Below are positions 16,673-26,242 of a stretch of DNA of 64,000 nucleotides, one piece after another. Source of the stretch: Candidatus Methylobacter oryzae (lineage in GTDB: Bacteria > Pseudomonadota > Gammaproteobacteria > Methylococcales > Methylomonadaceae). The first letter of the stretch is position 1. Each line of letters begins with the position of its first letter. A program made the position numbers and the translations under genes. The stretch spans positions 1 through 64,000 of the forward strand of contig NZ_RYFG02000110.1 in the NCBI RefSeq assembly GCF_003994235.2. Reading direction: 5' to 3'. The notes under the pieces are model-generated. The model did not search any database and was not told the DNA's origin. It worked only from the letters and a program-made list of their open reading frames with translations.

Positions 16673-16756
16673 GACCTTCCAGATTTTCGACTGCCATGGA
16701 TGGCGGAAGTGCTGGAACTGCCGGGAGCAGCTCCAGTAAAAACCTGGAAGGTCTAA
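16673..16756. repeat. Palindromic repeat, family A
   Basis: It begins AGACCTTCCAGATTTTCGAC, ends AGTAAAAACCTGGAAGGTCT, and carries an inner CATGGATGGCGGAAGTGCTG and ACTGCCGGGAGCAGCTCC. It shares the outer arm with 231-291 and inner words with 7820-7954. It lies between the B2 gene and the metallophosphoesterase gene, so it may also act as a transcript end. Confidence 0.88.
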
Positions 16757-16768
16757 TGTAACGGGAAT

Positions 16769-17536
16769 TTATAAGAATCGACAACTTGTTCCTTCAAAAA
16801 CAGCACACGTTAACTTTCCCGATGCATAGGCCCCGGTATCCAAACCAATGCGATTATGCCGAATTTCCGGCTCATCCGTGATGGAATGCCCGTGTACTAT
16901 CACTTTGCCATGAAACACGTCGCTATTTAAGAACTCTTCGCGAATCCACAGCATGTCTTCGGGACGCTGGCGATGCAGTTTAATTTTAGGCCTGACGCCG
17001 GCATGCGCGAAAAAGTAGCCGCCTATTTCATAATATAAATGTAATCGCTCAAAAAACGCTAAATGCACGGCAGGCATTTTCTGCCTGAATTCCGCCCGTA
17101 ATTGCTGTAAATCTCTTGCGGTGGGTATGCCGCGAACGGTAATTCCGTAACTTGCCAGCGTCGGCAATCCGCCAAACCTGAACCAATCAAGGGCAACCGA
17201 AAGATCTTTATTGTTTAAGAACTCCAACAATACTTGCTCGTGATTCCCCATTAAAAACACTGTCTTAAAATCAGGAAAATGATTTTCCAGTAAACAGTCG
17301 AGCACTTGCCTGGAGTGTATGCCCCGGTCGACATAATCGCCCAGGTAAACCAGTATTTTGACGCCGTCAAAAGCCAACGCATCACAGGCAATCTTTTGAT
17401 GCACTTCCTGCAACAAATCCAAGCGACCGTGTATATCGCCGATACAATAAAGCCTGTGATTTTCCGGCAAACCGACCGGCGATGATTCGCTTTGCTTGCG
17501 GTTAAGGATTTTTTTGAATATAGCTTTCAAGGTCAA
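16769..17536 (-). CDS. Serine/threonine-phosphatase-like metallophosphoesterase
   Basis: A 255-residue calcineurin-like phosphoesterase with all metal motifs: YCIGDIHGRLDLLQ, YLGDYVDRG, FLMGNHEQVLLE, FFAHAGVRP and IVHGHSITDEP. The closest type is bacterial PrpA/ApaH-like Ser/Thr protein phosphatase. Its start lies 35 bp inside the preceding gene, so it is translated with the exopolysaccharide operon, as the last gene. It may act on phosphoproteins of the export machinery, but that is inference. Confidence 0.88.
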   Translation of the reverse strand: MTLKAIFKKILNRKQSESSPVGLPENHRLYCIGDIHGRLDLLQEVHQKIACDALAFDGVKILVYLGDYVDRGIHSRQVLDCLLENHFPDFKTVFLMGNHEQVLLEFLNNKDLSVALDWFRFGGLPTLASYGITVRGIPTARDLQQLRAEFRQKMPAVHLAFFERLHLYYEIGGYFFAHAGVRPKIKLHRQRPEDMLWIREEFLNSDVFHGKVIVHGHSITDEPEIRHNRIGLDTGAYASGKLTCAVFEGTSCRFL

Positions 17537-18209
17537 CAGAGAATTTTTTCCGGTTGTCGGGAGAGTTTGCTAAGGCCTCTTCGACAAGAACTTTAGTTTC
17601 TAAATGCAACGCGACGAATTTAACCAGCTGTTCCGCCTGAAAAGCCCAAGCAACAGGAACTTGCTTTTGCCATAAGCGCTTCATTTCTTCATCAAACTGA
17701 TGATAATAATTATAACCGAACGACAGTCGGGACATTAATAGGCCGGGTTCGACGCGCCCGGCATAAAAAGAGAGTTGCAACGCATTAATGATCTGCGGTG
17801 CGGGCAATTTTAACGCTTCGTCGACCGTTGCCAATCGGAACCAGGCATAAGGATCGATTGGCGATAATTTCAAGCCCTGAATAACCGATGCCTGGGCTTG
17901 TTTTAGCAGCTCTTGTTTTTGCGCAAGCGGCTGTGGCGATGCATTGAATAACTCTAAATAAAAAAACGCCTGTGTTTGCCAGTATTCAGGGCCTTCATAC
18001 CAAGACAGGGCTTGCGTTAAATGGTCAATGCTTTTCTGATAAACGTCTAGCGGCAGCTTCGTATCGGCTTGCTTAAATGCGGCCTCGGGATAAAGCGCGT
18101 ATAAACTGGCTATAAACCGCGGCACCGCCAGCATCAGCAAGCCGCAACAAACAACCATCCCAAATCCGGCAATAATCTGCTGACGACTCAAAACATTGAT
18201 TTTCGGCAC
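17502..18209 (-). CDS. EPS-operon membrane protein with TPR-like helices
   Basis: A 235-residue protein with one N-terminal membrane anchor (about 11-33, IAGFGMVVCCGLLMLAVPRF) and a helical, TPR-like periplasmic part (YQKSIDHLTQALSWYEGPEY, LSPIDPYAWFRLATVDEALK). It is placed 6 bp after the Wzc-like gene. Proteins of this size and form occur in PST/EPS operons, but I do not recognise a named family. Probably a scaffold for polymerisation or export. Confidence 0.55.
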   Translation of the reverse strand: MPKINVLSRQQIIAGFGMVVCCGLLMLAVPRFIASLYALYPEAAFKQADTKLPLDVYQKSIDHLTQALSWYEGPEYWQTQAFFYLELFNASPQPLAQKQELLKQAQASVIQGLKLSPIDPYAWFRLATVDEALKLPAPQIINALQLSFYAGRVEPGLLMSRLSFGYNYYHQFDEEMKRLWQKQVPVAWAFQAEQLVKFVALHLETKVLVEEALANSPDNRKKFSVDLESYIQKNP

Positions 18210-18215
18210 GGCTAC

Positions 18216-20465
18216 TTAACCGCTGTAATACTGGTTGTAACGGCCGTAATGATAATAATATCCTGAATCGCCGTATCCGTAACGGCCGTATTGTTGCAGG
18301 TTAACTTTCTGCAAGACAATCCCGGCAATATTGCTATGGCCGTCTTTATTCAACAAGTGCAATGCGCTATGCACTACTTTTTTAGGTGTTGAGTCCCAAT
18401 TTAATACAAAAATGGTTTTATCGACCAGACCGGCCAATATCCTGGTGTCGGGCACGGCCATGATCGGTGCCGAGTCCAGAATAACTAAATCGTACTGCTC
18501 CCGTAACTGCTCGACGATGATTTTCATTCTTTGCGAGGCAAATAAATCGACCGGATTAACAAAGGCCGATTTGCCTCGCGTCAGGATTTTCATGCCTGTA
18601 TCCGGATCATCGACTAACACATCGTTAATCGACAAATCGTGATGCATTAATAAGTCCGTTAAGCCCAACGTACTCTCCTTGATCTTAAACATTTTGCCAA
18701 CGGTCGGACGGCGTAAATCGGTATCGATCAATACCACCCGCTGGCCGGCACACGCGGAATGCCGAGCTATTAACACGGCTAATGTGCTTTTACCCTCGCC
18801 CGGCACCGAGGAGGTCACCAGCAACGACTTAACCTCGGCATCCGGGTTAAGCAAGCTGAGCGAAATACGCAGGGTATTCACGGCTTCCGCTAAAGCGGAT
18901 TGCGGCTTGGCCAATAAATATTCATGCGGAACGATATTGGTCTCCATGACCTTAGGCACAATGCCCAAAGTAGACATATTAAACAATTCCTGGATCTGTT
19001 CAGGCGAACGTACGCCGGGATTCAGCATTTCCAGCACAAACACTAAGAACACCCCAACGAGCAGCGAGCCAACGATACTACTGACCAGTAATAATTTTTT
19101 CTTTGGATAGGAGGCTCCCAACGGGATTTCCGCAAATGAGATCACTCGAGCGTCGGCCTGCTCAATACCCTGTGTCGAAGCCGTCTCTTTAAACCGTCCT
19201 AAAAACGTTTCGAATAATGCCTTATTCGCGGTTGCTTCACGTTCCAAAGCGTGCAGTTCCACTTCAGCCTGATTATTACCCGTGGTTTTGGATTCCATCT
19301 GTCTTAAACTGGCAGTCAACGATCCTTCGCGCGCACGAGCAACATCCATATTATTATGCAAACCGGCTGCAATCTTTTTAACTTCGGAACGCACTTTCCC
19401 TTGAATATCTTCCAATTCGGCCTGCATTTGGATCATGCGCGGATGGCGCGGACCGAATTCGACCAGCATTTCCGAATATTTACGCTGAACTTCCGATTCT
19501 TGCTGGCGCAAGCTTGATATTAACGATGAATTTAATACTTCGGCAACACTATCGGTATCGCGTCCGCTTCTGGCAATCGCTTCAACCTGCTGGTATTTAG
19601 CCTCGGCTTCCGCCCGCTGAGCGCGGGCGATAATTAACTGGCTGTTCACCTCAGACATCTGCTGCTGCGAAAGCCCCACTTCTTTCTTAACTTCTATTAA
19701 TTCATGGGTTTTGCGGTATTGCTCTACTGCGCGCTCTGAAGTCTCTACCTTTTTCTTTAACTCGCCAAGCTGATCGTTTAACCAATCGGTCGCTTTTTTA
19801 GTCGCATCGAACTTGGCTTGCAGTTGCCCAACAATATATTTATCGGCGACCTCATTGGCTATCTTTGCCGCTAATTTAGGATCTTCGGATTCAAATGCTA
19901 CGTTAATAACCTGCGAGCGCTTGACTTGCGAAATTTTCAGTTTTCCGAGAAAAGCATTGGTTAATCCTGTTAAGCGCGCTTCTTCTTTTTCTTCGTCGGT
20001 ACGGCTATCGATTTTCACAAGCCCTACCGCTTCTTGCCAAGACTCAGGCAATAAATTTTTAAGGCTGAATTGCGCTAAAAAACCGGGCTTTCTAAGCTTA
20101 GGATTAAATTCCTTGTATTGATCCAAATGCAGCGTATCGATAACTTTATGAGCCAACTCGCGAGATTTAAGAACTTCCATTTCACCAATAACTGCCGTAT
20201 CGCCTTTCAGGTTACCGGACAGAACCTGTTCGATATCGACCACTTTCGCAGCGTTGATGCCAACCAAGAGTTGCGTCGTTGCCGTATAACGAGGCACCAA
20301 CTGATAAATAATCAATATCGCCAATATACTGAGAGAAAACGTCACGCTGATCAATAATCGCTTTCTCAACCACAGGGTATGAAAAAAATTAATCAGTGCA
20401 GTTTCAGTATTGTCATTTTGCAGAAATTCGCTGGGCATTAAAGATTGTTCTTTAGAATCGTACAC
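18216..20465 (-). CDS. Polysaccharide co-polymerase with BY-kinase (Wzc/EpsB-type)
   Basis: A 749-residue Wzc-type protein. It has a first membrane helix at about 36-56, a Wzz domain, long coiled coils (about 190-400), a GNVR-like segment near the second membrane helix at about 455-480, then the tyrosine kinase with Walker A SSVPGEGKSTLAVLI, Walker A' VVLIDTDLRRPTVG and Walker B YDLVILDSAP. The C-terminus is a Tyr cluster (YGYGDSGYYYHYGRYNQYYS) for autophosphorylation. It controls chain length and export of the exopolysaccharide together with Wza. The GTG at 20465 is the longest start; an ATG at 20438 is the alternative. Confidence 0.93.
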   Translation of the reverse strand: MYDSKEQSLMPSEFLQNDNTETALINFFHTLWLRKRLLISVTFSLSILAILIIYQLVPRYTATTQLLVGINAAKVVDIEQVLSGNLKGDTAVIGEMEVLKSRELAHKVIDTLHLDQYKEFNPKLRKPGFLAQFSLKNLLPESWQEAVGLVKIDSRTDEEKEEARLTGLTNAFLGKLKISQVKRSQVINVAFESEDPKLAAKIANEVADKYIVGQLQAKFDATKKATDWLNDQLGELKKKVETSERAVEQYRKTHELIEVKKEVGLSQQQMSEVNSQLIIARAQRAEAEAKYQQVEAIARSGRDTDSVAEVLNSSLISSLRQQESEVQRKYSEMLVEFGPRHPRMIQMQAELEDIQGKVRSEVKKIAAGLHNNMDVARAREGSLTASLRQMESKTTGNNQAEVELHALEREATANKALFETFLGRFKETASTQGIEQADARVISFAEIPLGASYPKKKLLLVSSIVGSLLVGVFLVFVLEMLNPGVRSPEQIQELFNMSTLGIVPKVMETNIVPHEYLLAKPQSALAEAVNTLRISLSLLNPDAEVKSLLVTSSVPGEGKSTLAVLIARHSACAGQRVVLIDTDLRRPTVGKMFKIKESTLGLTDLLMHHDLSINDVLVDDPDTGMKILTRGKSAFVNPVDLFASQRMKIIVEQLREQYDLVILDSAPIMAVPDTRILAGLVDKTIFVLNWDSTPKKVVHSALHLLNKDGHSNIAGIVLQKVNLQQYGRYGYGDSGYYYHYGRYNQYYSG

Positions 20466-20587
20466 GTTTTTCTCAGTAGCGTTTAAACAAAGAGGAGATT
20501 TGAATGATGGAATACAGGCAACACGGACTTTGAAATGAATATTCTGGACGGAAGCTTCCTCATCCGTGTTTGCCTGGGAAGCAACAA

Positions 20588-21166
20588 CTAAAAGAACCGC
20601 TCCTTGACGTGAATCACATCACCTGGCAACACTTTTTCATCCATATTCAGTGTCAACTCGCGTTTTTGCGGATCGTTCATACGAATAACCACGACGTGAT
20701 CTTCTTTGGCGCGGTATGTATAGCCGCCGGCGATAGCGACGGCATTAAGATAAGTCATGCCGTCGACATAAGGATAAGACTTCGGCTCCTTAACTTCGCC
20801 CAAAATATAAAAAGGACGATAATTAAGTACTTGCACGCTGACGCGAGGATTAAGCAGGTAATCGGGTTTTAGTTTATCCGTAATGCCTTGCTCTAATTGT
20901 TTTGCTGTTAAATCTTTGGCATTAACATTACCGATCAACGGCAGTGAAATCTGGCCGGCCCCGTTAATAGTGTATTCACCGGATAAATCTTCCTGATTGA
21001 ACACGATGATTTTCAATACGTCGCCCGAACCTAACTGATATTCTTGAGTCGATGAGGAAGCCAAATGCTGCTGACCCTTATTTTCTTCAGCAAACACGGC
21101 TGTCCAAAACAACATACTACACAGCAATAAAAGTTGTGAGAAAAATTTAATAGGATAATAAGTCAT
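20588..21166 (-). CDS. Polysaccharide export protein (Wza-type)
   Basis: A 192-residue periplasmic/outer-membrane export protein. It has a signal peptide (MTYYPIKFFSQLLLLCSMLF, cleavage probably after VFA), a Poly_export domain (YQLGSGDVLKIIVFNQEDLS ... ISLPLIGNV) and an SLBB segment (FYILGEVKEPKSYPYVDGMT). It is shorter than E. coli Wza (about 380 aa) because it has one SLBB repeat, as in GumB/EpsA-like proteins. The ATG at 21166 is chosen since the residues before it would precede the signal peptide. It partners the Wzc-like protein 122 bp downstream. Confidence 0.92.
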   Translation of the reverse strand: MTYYPIKFFSQLLLLCSMLFWTAVFAEENKGQQHLASSSTQEYQLGSGDVLKIIVFNQEDLSGEYTINGAGQISLPLIGNVNAKDLTAKQLEQGITDKLKPDYLLNPRVSVQVLNYRPFYILGEVKEPKSYPYVDGMTYLNAVAIAGGYTYRAKEDHVVVIRMNDPQKRELTLNMDEKVLPGDVIHVKERFF

Positions 21167-21220
21167 ATTTTCACACAGAAATATCAATGTTTACGAAAGG
21201 TTGATATGCATAACATCCGT

Positions 21221-21278
21221 TTATACCCAAAGGGCATAAGTAGGGTTTGAGCAGATAAGCCGCTCAACTCAGCTTTAT
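21221..21278. repeat. 54-58 bp repeat, family C
   Basis: TTATACCCAAAGGGCATAAG followed by GTTTGAGCAG, a short loop and CTGCTCAACTCAGCTTTAT-like sequence; the TGAGCAG/CTGCTCA arms form a hairpin. Copies lie at 41548-41606, 51194-51306 (two in tandem), 35281-35335 (inverted) and a fragment at 59536-59554. This copy sits between the Wza and beta-barrel genes. Confidence 0.9.
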
Positions 21279-21279
21279 T

Positions 21280-22566
21280 TTAAAACTCCCCTCTCAAATT
21301 AAGCATGACTTGATGCACTTCATAATTGCTAAATAGATAGTTAACATCACGGTTTTGATAATTATATGACAGGGCGGCGGATAAATTTCTATTCAACAGA
21401 TATTTAGCAGCCACATTACCGCCATAAACCTTATCGTTACGACTAACAAGATGAGGAGCTACAAAGCCTTGATAGTCGTTATTGGCAAAACTGCCGCCTG
21501 CGCTAAGAATAACATTACGCATCAATTCATGCTCAGCGCCCAGTTTTATAGCTGTTGATAAAACGCCCGCCACGCCTGCCTGCGTAGTTTCATTAATATC
21601 ATGACTCAGTGTGCCGGTGAGAGTGGTTAACAATGTTGGCCGCCATTTTAAATTAACAAAACCATTAATCCCGGAAATACTCGATAAGCGGGAATCGTCA
21701 TAATTACGCTGTAAATAACCGACAGATAGGTCGCCGGTAACCAGCGAAGTTAGCTCAAACGCCAACCCGCCTAACGCATTGAAGCCGGACGAATTACGGT
21801 TATAAGCGACGCCGGCCCCGTTAGATTTAACCAAGCTGTCATAATCGGCCTTTTTATAAGAGAATTTTACGTAAGCTTCATATTCCGGCTGGATTTCATA
21901 GCCCAAACGGATCGAGGGTACATATTCCCAATGGTTACGAGTGCTCATTGCTAACATGGTGTTCAGCGAAGTCGATACATCCTGATAATCATAGCGAATA
22001 GTGTCCAATCCGCCCTTGAACGATACCCTGTTTAGTTTATGCGTATAAAATGCATCTATTGCTTTAGTGTCATAAAAAGTTGGAGCCCTACCCGCAATCT
22101 GGTCAGGCGACCCCCGATCTTCATGCACGCTGTTATAGTTGAAACCCGCATCAAAGTGACTATCGCGTAAGACGTCCAATCTCCCGTCCAGACGGGTAAA
22201 CAGGTCCTCGTAATTATTTTGATCTCCTTGGGTGGCGTACTGCGTTATATCGGAATCAAACATCAAGTTAAGCGCATGCCGATTCCAGTCCGAACGCAAA
22301 TTTAATCCCGGTCTGAAATGCGCAACATAGCTATCTACCGGATTTAGACTTTTATCTTGCTTGTAAATATTAGTATCGTACTGGTTATCAACATCCAACT
22401 TGGGCGAAAGAACAAAAGAACTCATGTGTATGCCTTTGTGCGCATACTCGGAACTTTGACGCTCTTTATTTGCTTCCTCATCGTCTTTACTGTCATAAGC
22501 CAATGCAGGGACACAGTAGACAACACTTAACAAAGAAACGGCCAACAGGTTATTTTTTATGTTCAT
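21280..22566 (-). CDS. Outer-membrane beta-barrel protein of the EPS operon
   Basis: A 428-residue protein with a signal peptide (MNIKNNLLAVSLLSVVYCVP, ALA cleavage site), a polar linker, and then alternating strands ending in a typical barrel terminus (HQVMLNLRGEF, final Phe). It resembles the beta-barrel porin-2 family (BBP2) found in PST-type EPS operons next to Wza/Wzc, where it may serve as the outer-membrane exit channel. No catalytic motif is seen. Confidence 0.82.
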   Translation of the reverse strand: MNIKNNLLAVSLLSVVYCVPALAYDSKDDEEANKERQSSEYAHKGIHMSSFVLSPKLDVDNQYDTNIYKQDKSLNPVDSYVAHFRPGLNLRSDWNRHALNLMFDSDITQYATQGDQNNYEDLFTRLDGRLDVLRDSHFDAGFNYNSVHEDRGSPDQIAGRAPTFYDTKAIDAFYTHKLNRVSFKGGLDTIRYDYQDVSTSLNTMLAMSTRNHWEYVPSIRLGYEIQPEYEAYVKFSYKKADYDSLVKSNGAGVAYNRNSSGFNALGGLAFELTSLVTGDLSVGYLQRNYDDSRLSSISGINGFVNLKWRPTLLTTLTGTLSHDINETTQAGVAGVLSTAIKLGAEHELMRNVILSAGGSFANNDYQGFVAPHLVSRNDKVYGGNVAAKYLLNRNLSAALSYNYQNRDVNYLFSNYEVHQVMLNLRGEF

Positions 22567-22619
22567 GATAAATATCTAGGTTTAAGCAAGGAAATATCTT
22601 TTGAGATTAGGTGGCGCAA

Positions 22620-23489
22620 CTAACTTGGGCTGGCAAGTGTGTTTAGTTGGTTGACGAGGTTTTGCTGTAAATTAGAATCTTTAGGGCTATTCGATATGAC
22701 TGTGTTGATGACCGCCCCGGCAAGTGAAGCTAAATCCGGGCTATTCCCGCCTTGTTTTACCGCGGTAACTGCAGCATTGATTTTACATTGGTTATCCGTG
22801 CATTCTTTTAGCGTATTTTCTAAAGCAGTGGTTATAACGTTTTGCTTTACGGAAGAATTAGCTGCCGTAGATTCCGATTGAGAAAAGTTGCGTTCCGCTG
22901 AATTATTAATCAAACCAACAACGGCAACGACAATAGCCGAGGCCGACTGAGGTACAACATTTACCGCTGCCGTCGTTATAGCCGAGGCCAAAGTAGGCGC
23001 GCCACTAACCGCGGCTTTGGTGATAACCGCTGCTGCGCTTGGTAATGCGCGGACAGCCGCTGAGGTAATAGTCACCGCTGAACTTGGAGCAGCGCTGACC
23101 GCAGCTTTAGCGATATCCCCCGCCGAACTTGGCGCCGCGCTGACCGCTGCGGCGGTAATAGCCGCCGCTGAACCCGGAGCGGCATTGACTGCCGCAGCAG
23201 TAATGCCCGCCGCGAACTTCGAATCCAACGTGACAATAGCTGCCGAAGTAATGGCGTCGGCATGATCAGGATTGGCTGCGACTAATGCGGCCACAAGATC
23301 TGCCGCATTTTTAGGATTCGCCGTTATTTGAGCCGCGATTTTACTTCCTAAATCCTTATCGACGCCTTTTAAGTTGAGCTGAGTCCAAGCTGTCGGATGC
23401 ACCTCTAGTCTTTGGGATTCTTCGGACACTGCCGGCTGAGACATCGCCAGCATTACAATCGCAAATACAACTAATTTATTTTTTTTCAT
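22620..23489 (-). CDS. Secreted Ala-rich 15-residue-repeat protein
   Basis: A 289-residue protein with a signal peptide (MKKNKLVVFAIVMLAMSQPA, cleaved near VSEE). Residues about 85-205 consist of roughly eight 15-residue repeats of the type AAAVSAAPSSAGDIA (variants ITAAAVNAAPGSAAA, ITSAAVRALPSAAAV, ITKAAVSGAPTLASA). The ATG at 23489 is preferred because it begins a signal peptide and has AGGGG upstream. The C-terminal 80 residues are Asn/Ser-rich with two Cys. No family is recognised. It is first in the EPS operon, so a surface or periplasmic partner of the polymer is plausible. Confidence 0.72.
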   Translation of the reverse strand: MKKNKLVVFAIVMLAMSQPAVSEESQRLEVHPTAWTQLNLKGVDKDLGSKIAAQITANPKNAADLVAALVAANPDHADAITSAAIVTLDSKFAAGITAAAVNAAPGSAAAITAAAVSAAPSSAGDIAKAAVSAAPSSAVTITSAAVRALPSAAAVITKAAVSGAPTLASAITTAAVNVVPQSASAIVVAVVGLINNSAERNFSQSESTAANSSVKQNVITTALENTLKECTDNQCKINAAVTAVKQGGNSPDLASLAGAVINTVISNSPKDSNLQQNLVNQLNTLASPS

Positions 23490-24102
23490 AAGTAGCCCCT
23501 GCATTACCGAACAAAATTTACAGCATTCGACGTATAAGCGCAATTTATTGCCTTCAAAACAGCATGACACTGACTTCCAAGTTTTTTATTTTCGCCTGAT
23601 TATTAACTTATAAAAAGTAGCAATAACAAGTAATTGTTTCAAGGCTTACGTCCCTAAAGGCTCTATTTAACAACATGCAACAAAGTATTAATCGTCTCAA
23701 AAGTTCATGCATCGAATGCAAAGCATGAATCCAGTTGAAGCGCCAAGTTTAAGCGCGCAAACTTATGCGACGTTTTATACTACGCCTTAAATTAAGTAGT
23801 TATCGCAATTGTTTTTGATAGCTCCGTATGTAGGAACGTCTTCCGAATAAGATGGAGATATTTCTATTCGCGATCAACAAGGCCCCAGGTTGAGTTGGCA
23901 TCCGTCCTTCTGTTTCCAATGTTGTTATTCTGGATTGTGAAGCGTGTTATCTATAGCGCCCGCATAGCTGAGCGATAATTCGGCCCTTTTATTTGTTGCC
24001 GTATACGATGGCTACCCTCTAGCGAATGGCAGCAGCATCCAAAACTCCACAAGTCTGTCATTACACAAAGACTGTTAAAAGCGAAGATTAAATATGCATA
24101 AA
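23490..24102. other. Upstream region of the EPS operon
   Basis: A 613-bp gap between the EPS operon's first gene and the tRNA. It must carry the EPS promoter. The sequence is AT-rich near 23580-23660, with no recognisable gene, repeat family copy or RNA. A decayed frame may lie on the minus strand at 23950-24060 but resembles nothing I know. Confidence 0.5.
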
Positions 24103-24179
24103 TGGCGCGCCCGAGACGATTCGAACGTCCGACCACAGCCTTCGGAGGGCTGTACTCTATCCAGCTGAGCTACGGGCGC
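24103..24179 (-). tRNA. tRNA-Arg (anticodon CCG)
   Basis: A full cloverleaf on the minus strand. The acceptor GCGCCCG pairs with CGGGCGC, the D arm is GCTCAGCTGGATAGAGT, the anticodon stem CAGCC/GGCTG encloses the loop CTCCGAA with anticodon CCG (reads CGG), the T loop is TTCGAAT, and CCA is encoded at the 3' end. It lies just downstream of rep's 3' end (32 bp) on the same strand. Confidence 0.97.
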
Positions 24180-24211
24180 TTACCGCATATTCTAACCGAT
24201 CGCCGCTGTAA

Positions 24212-26215
24212 TTACGACAACATTGTTTTCAAATGCGCCAGACTGGCTTTGCCGCGCTCTTTGACAACTTCCGGGGCCAGCTGTTTTTTGTTGATCCATT
24301 CCAAATCATCTTCGGGCAACTCGCTTAAAAACCGGCTAGGTTCGCATTCGGCAATTTCGCCGTAACGCTTGCGATGAGTACAATAACTCAACGTACAAGT
24401 ACGCTGGGCGCGGGTGATGCCAACGTAGGCCAATCGGCGTTCTTCTTCTATATTGTCGGTTTCGATGCTGTTTTGATGGGGCAGGATGTTTTCTTCGACG
24501 CCGATCAAAAACACATGTGGAAACTCCAGCCCTTTAGCCGCATGCAGCGTCATCAAACTAACTTGATCGCTAGCCTCTTCTTCCTGGTTGCGCTCCATAA
24601 TATCCATCAGCATGATTTTCGAGACAATTTCCGCCAGCGTTTTTTGACCGTCAGTCTCCTTATCGGCAATGCGTTTTAGCCATTCGATCAGTTCGTAGAC
24701 ATTTTTCAGTTTGCGGTCGGCCGAGTCCTTAGTTTTGCTTTCTTCCTGCAAATGCTGCGGATAGCCGATTTGGTCGATAAATTGCTCTATGATTGCAAAA
24801 GTGTCGCCGCGCTCGATACGGTCAGCGGTATCGATAACCCAATCACGGAATTTTGTCAGCCGATGCATGGCTTTTTCGGACAGTCTTTGGCTCAAGCCAA
24901 ACTCGGAGCTGGCCGCAAACAGGCTGATATGCCGCTCATTGGCATAAGCGCCGAGCTTTTCCAAAGTGCTCGGGCCGATTTCGCGTTTGGGCGTGTTGAT
25001 CACGCGCAAAAACGCCGCATCGTCGTCCTGGTTAACAAACAGACGCAGATAGCCGAGGATGTCCTTGATTTCCGAATAGGCAAAAAACGACGTGCTGCCG
25101 CTGATGAAATACGGAATGTTGTTTTCCCGGAGGCCTTTTTCGAACAAGCGGGACTGATGGTTGCCGCGGTATAAAATCGCATAATCCTGGTAATTGCTGC
25201 CGGTCTTGAATTTGTGATGGATGATTTCGGACACGATCTGCTGGGCTTCCATCTGCTCGTCTTTATGGCTTAACACCCGTAGCGGATCGCCGTAACCCAG
25301 CTCGCTCCACAGCCGTTTTTCAAAGGTATGAGGGTTGTTCGCGATCAGCTGGTTGGCAACTTTCAGGATGCGCCCGGTGGAGCGGTAATTTTGCTCCAGC
25401 TTGATGACTTGCAGGCGGGTGTAGTCTTTTTGCAATTGTGCCAGGTTTTCCGGCTGCGCGCCGCGCCAGGCGTAAATGGACTGGTCGTCGTCACCAACCA
25501 CGGTAAAGCGGCCCAAATTTCCGGCAATTAGGCGCACCAGCTGGTATTGGGTGATATTCGTGTCCTGGTATTCGTCGACCAGCAAGTAGCGGATTTTGTT
25601 TTGCCACTTTTCCAGAACAGCCGAATGCTGTTGAAACAGTAACACCGGCAATAGGATCAGGTCGTCGAAATCGACCGCATTGTAAGCTTTCAGGCTGCGG
25701 GTGTAATCGATGTACAGCTTGGTCGCCGGGTATTCGTTAGCTTTTGCAATGGTGACAGACTGCTCCGGCGTGACGAAAGCGTTTTTCCATTGCCCTATCT
25801 GCCGGGAATAGCTATCGATATTATCGATATCGCAATCTTTTGCGCCATGGCTGATCAGGTTGCGCAGCAGCGCGTATTTGTCTTGCTCGTCAAACAGCGT
25901 AATGCCGGCTTTATAGCCCAACGTTTTGGATTCCGCCCGCAATATATCCAAACCCAACGAATGGAAAGTCGAGACCCTGAGACCGCGTTGCTGCTTATCG
26001 TCGAGTAGTTTGGACACACGGCTTTTCATTTCCCGCGCGGCTTTGTTGGTGAACGTCACCGCCGCAATATGGCGAGCAGGCAGACCTTGCTTGACTAGGT
26101 AAGCAATTTTCTCGGTAATCACGCGCGTCTTGCCGCTGCCCGCGCCGGCCAGCACTAATAAGGGATAATCAATCGCTTTAACAGCGGCTTGTTGTTGGGG
26201 GTTTAGTTTGGACAT
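24212..26215 (-). CDS. rep: ATP-dependent DNA helicase Rep
   Basis: A 667-residue UvrD/Rep-type SF1A helicase. Motif I is VLAGAGSGKTRVITEKI; motif Ia is VTFTNKAAREMKSRV; motif II is LLVDEYQDTNITQYQLV; motif III is VVGDDDQSIYAWRGA; motif IV is LEQNYRST; motifs V/VI are LMTLHAAKGLEFPHVF and RRLAYVGITRAQ. Length and the short C-terminus fit Rep (about 670 aa) better than UvrD (about 720). It unwinds 3'-5' and restarts stalled forks. It is followed by tRNA-Arg. Confidence 0.94.
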   Translation of the reverse strand: MSKLNPQQQAAVKAIDYPLLVLAGAGSGKTRVITEKIAYLVKQGLPARHIAAVTFTNKAAREMKSRVSKLLDDKQQRGLRVSTFHSLGLDILRAESKTLGYKAGITLFDEQDKYALLRNLISHGAKDCDIDNIDSYSRQIGQWKNAFVTPEQSVTIAKANEYPATKLYIDYTRSLKAYNAVDFDDLILLPVLLFQQHSAVLEKWQNKIRYLLVDEYQDTNITQYQLVRLIAGNLGRFTVVGDDDQSIYAWRGAQPENLAQLQKDYTRLQVIKLEQNYRSTGRILKVANQLIANNPHTFEKRLWSELGYGDPLRVLSHKDEQMEAQQIVSEIIHHKFKTGSNYQDYAILYRGNHQSRLFEKGLRENNIPYFISGSTSFFAYSEIKDILGYLRLFVNQDDDAAFLRVINTPKREIGPSTLEKLGAYANERHISLFAASSEFGLSQRLSEKAMHRLTKFRDWVIDTADRIERGDTFAIIEQFIDQIGYPQHLQEESKTKDSADRKLKNVYELIEWLKRIADKETDGQKTLAEIVSKIMLMDIMERNQEEEASDQVSLMTLHAAKGLEFPHVFLIGVEENILPHQNSIETDNIEEERRLAYVGITRAQRTCTLSYCTHRKRYGEIAECEPSRFLSELPEDDLEWINKKQLAPEVVKERGKASLAHLKTMLS

Positions 26216-26242
26216 TGACGTAATGTTGGATAAATGTAGCCA

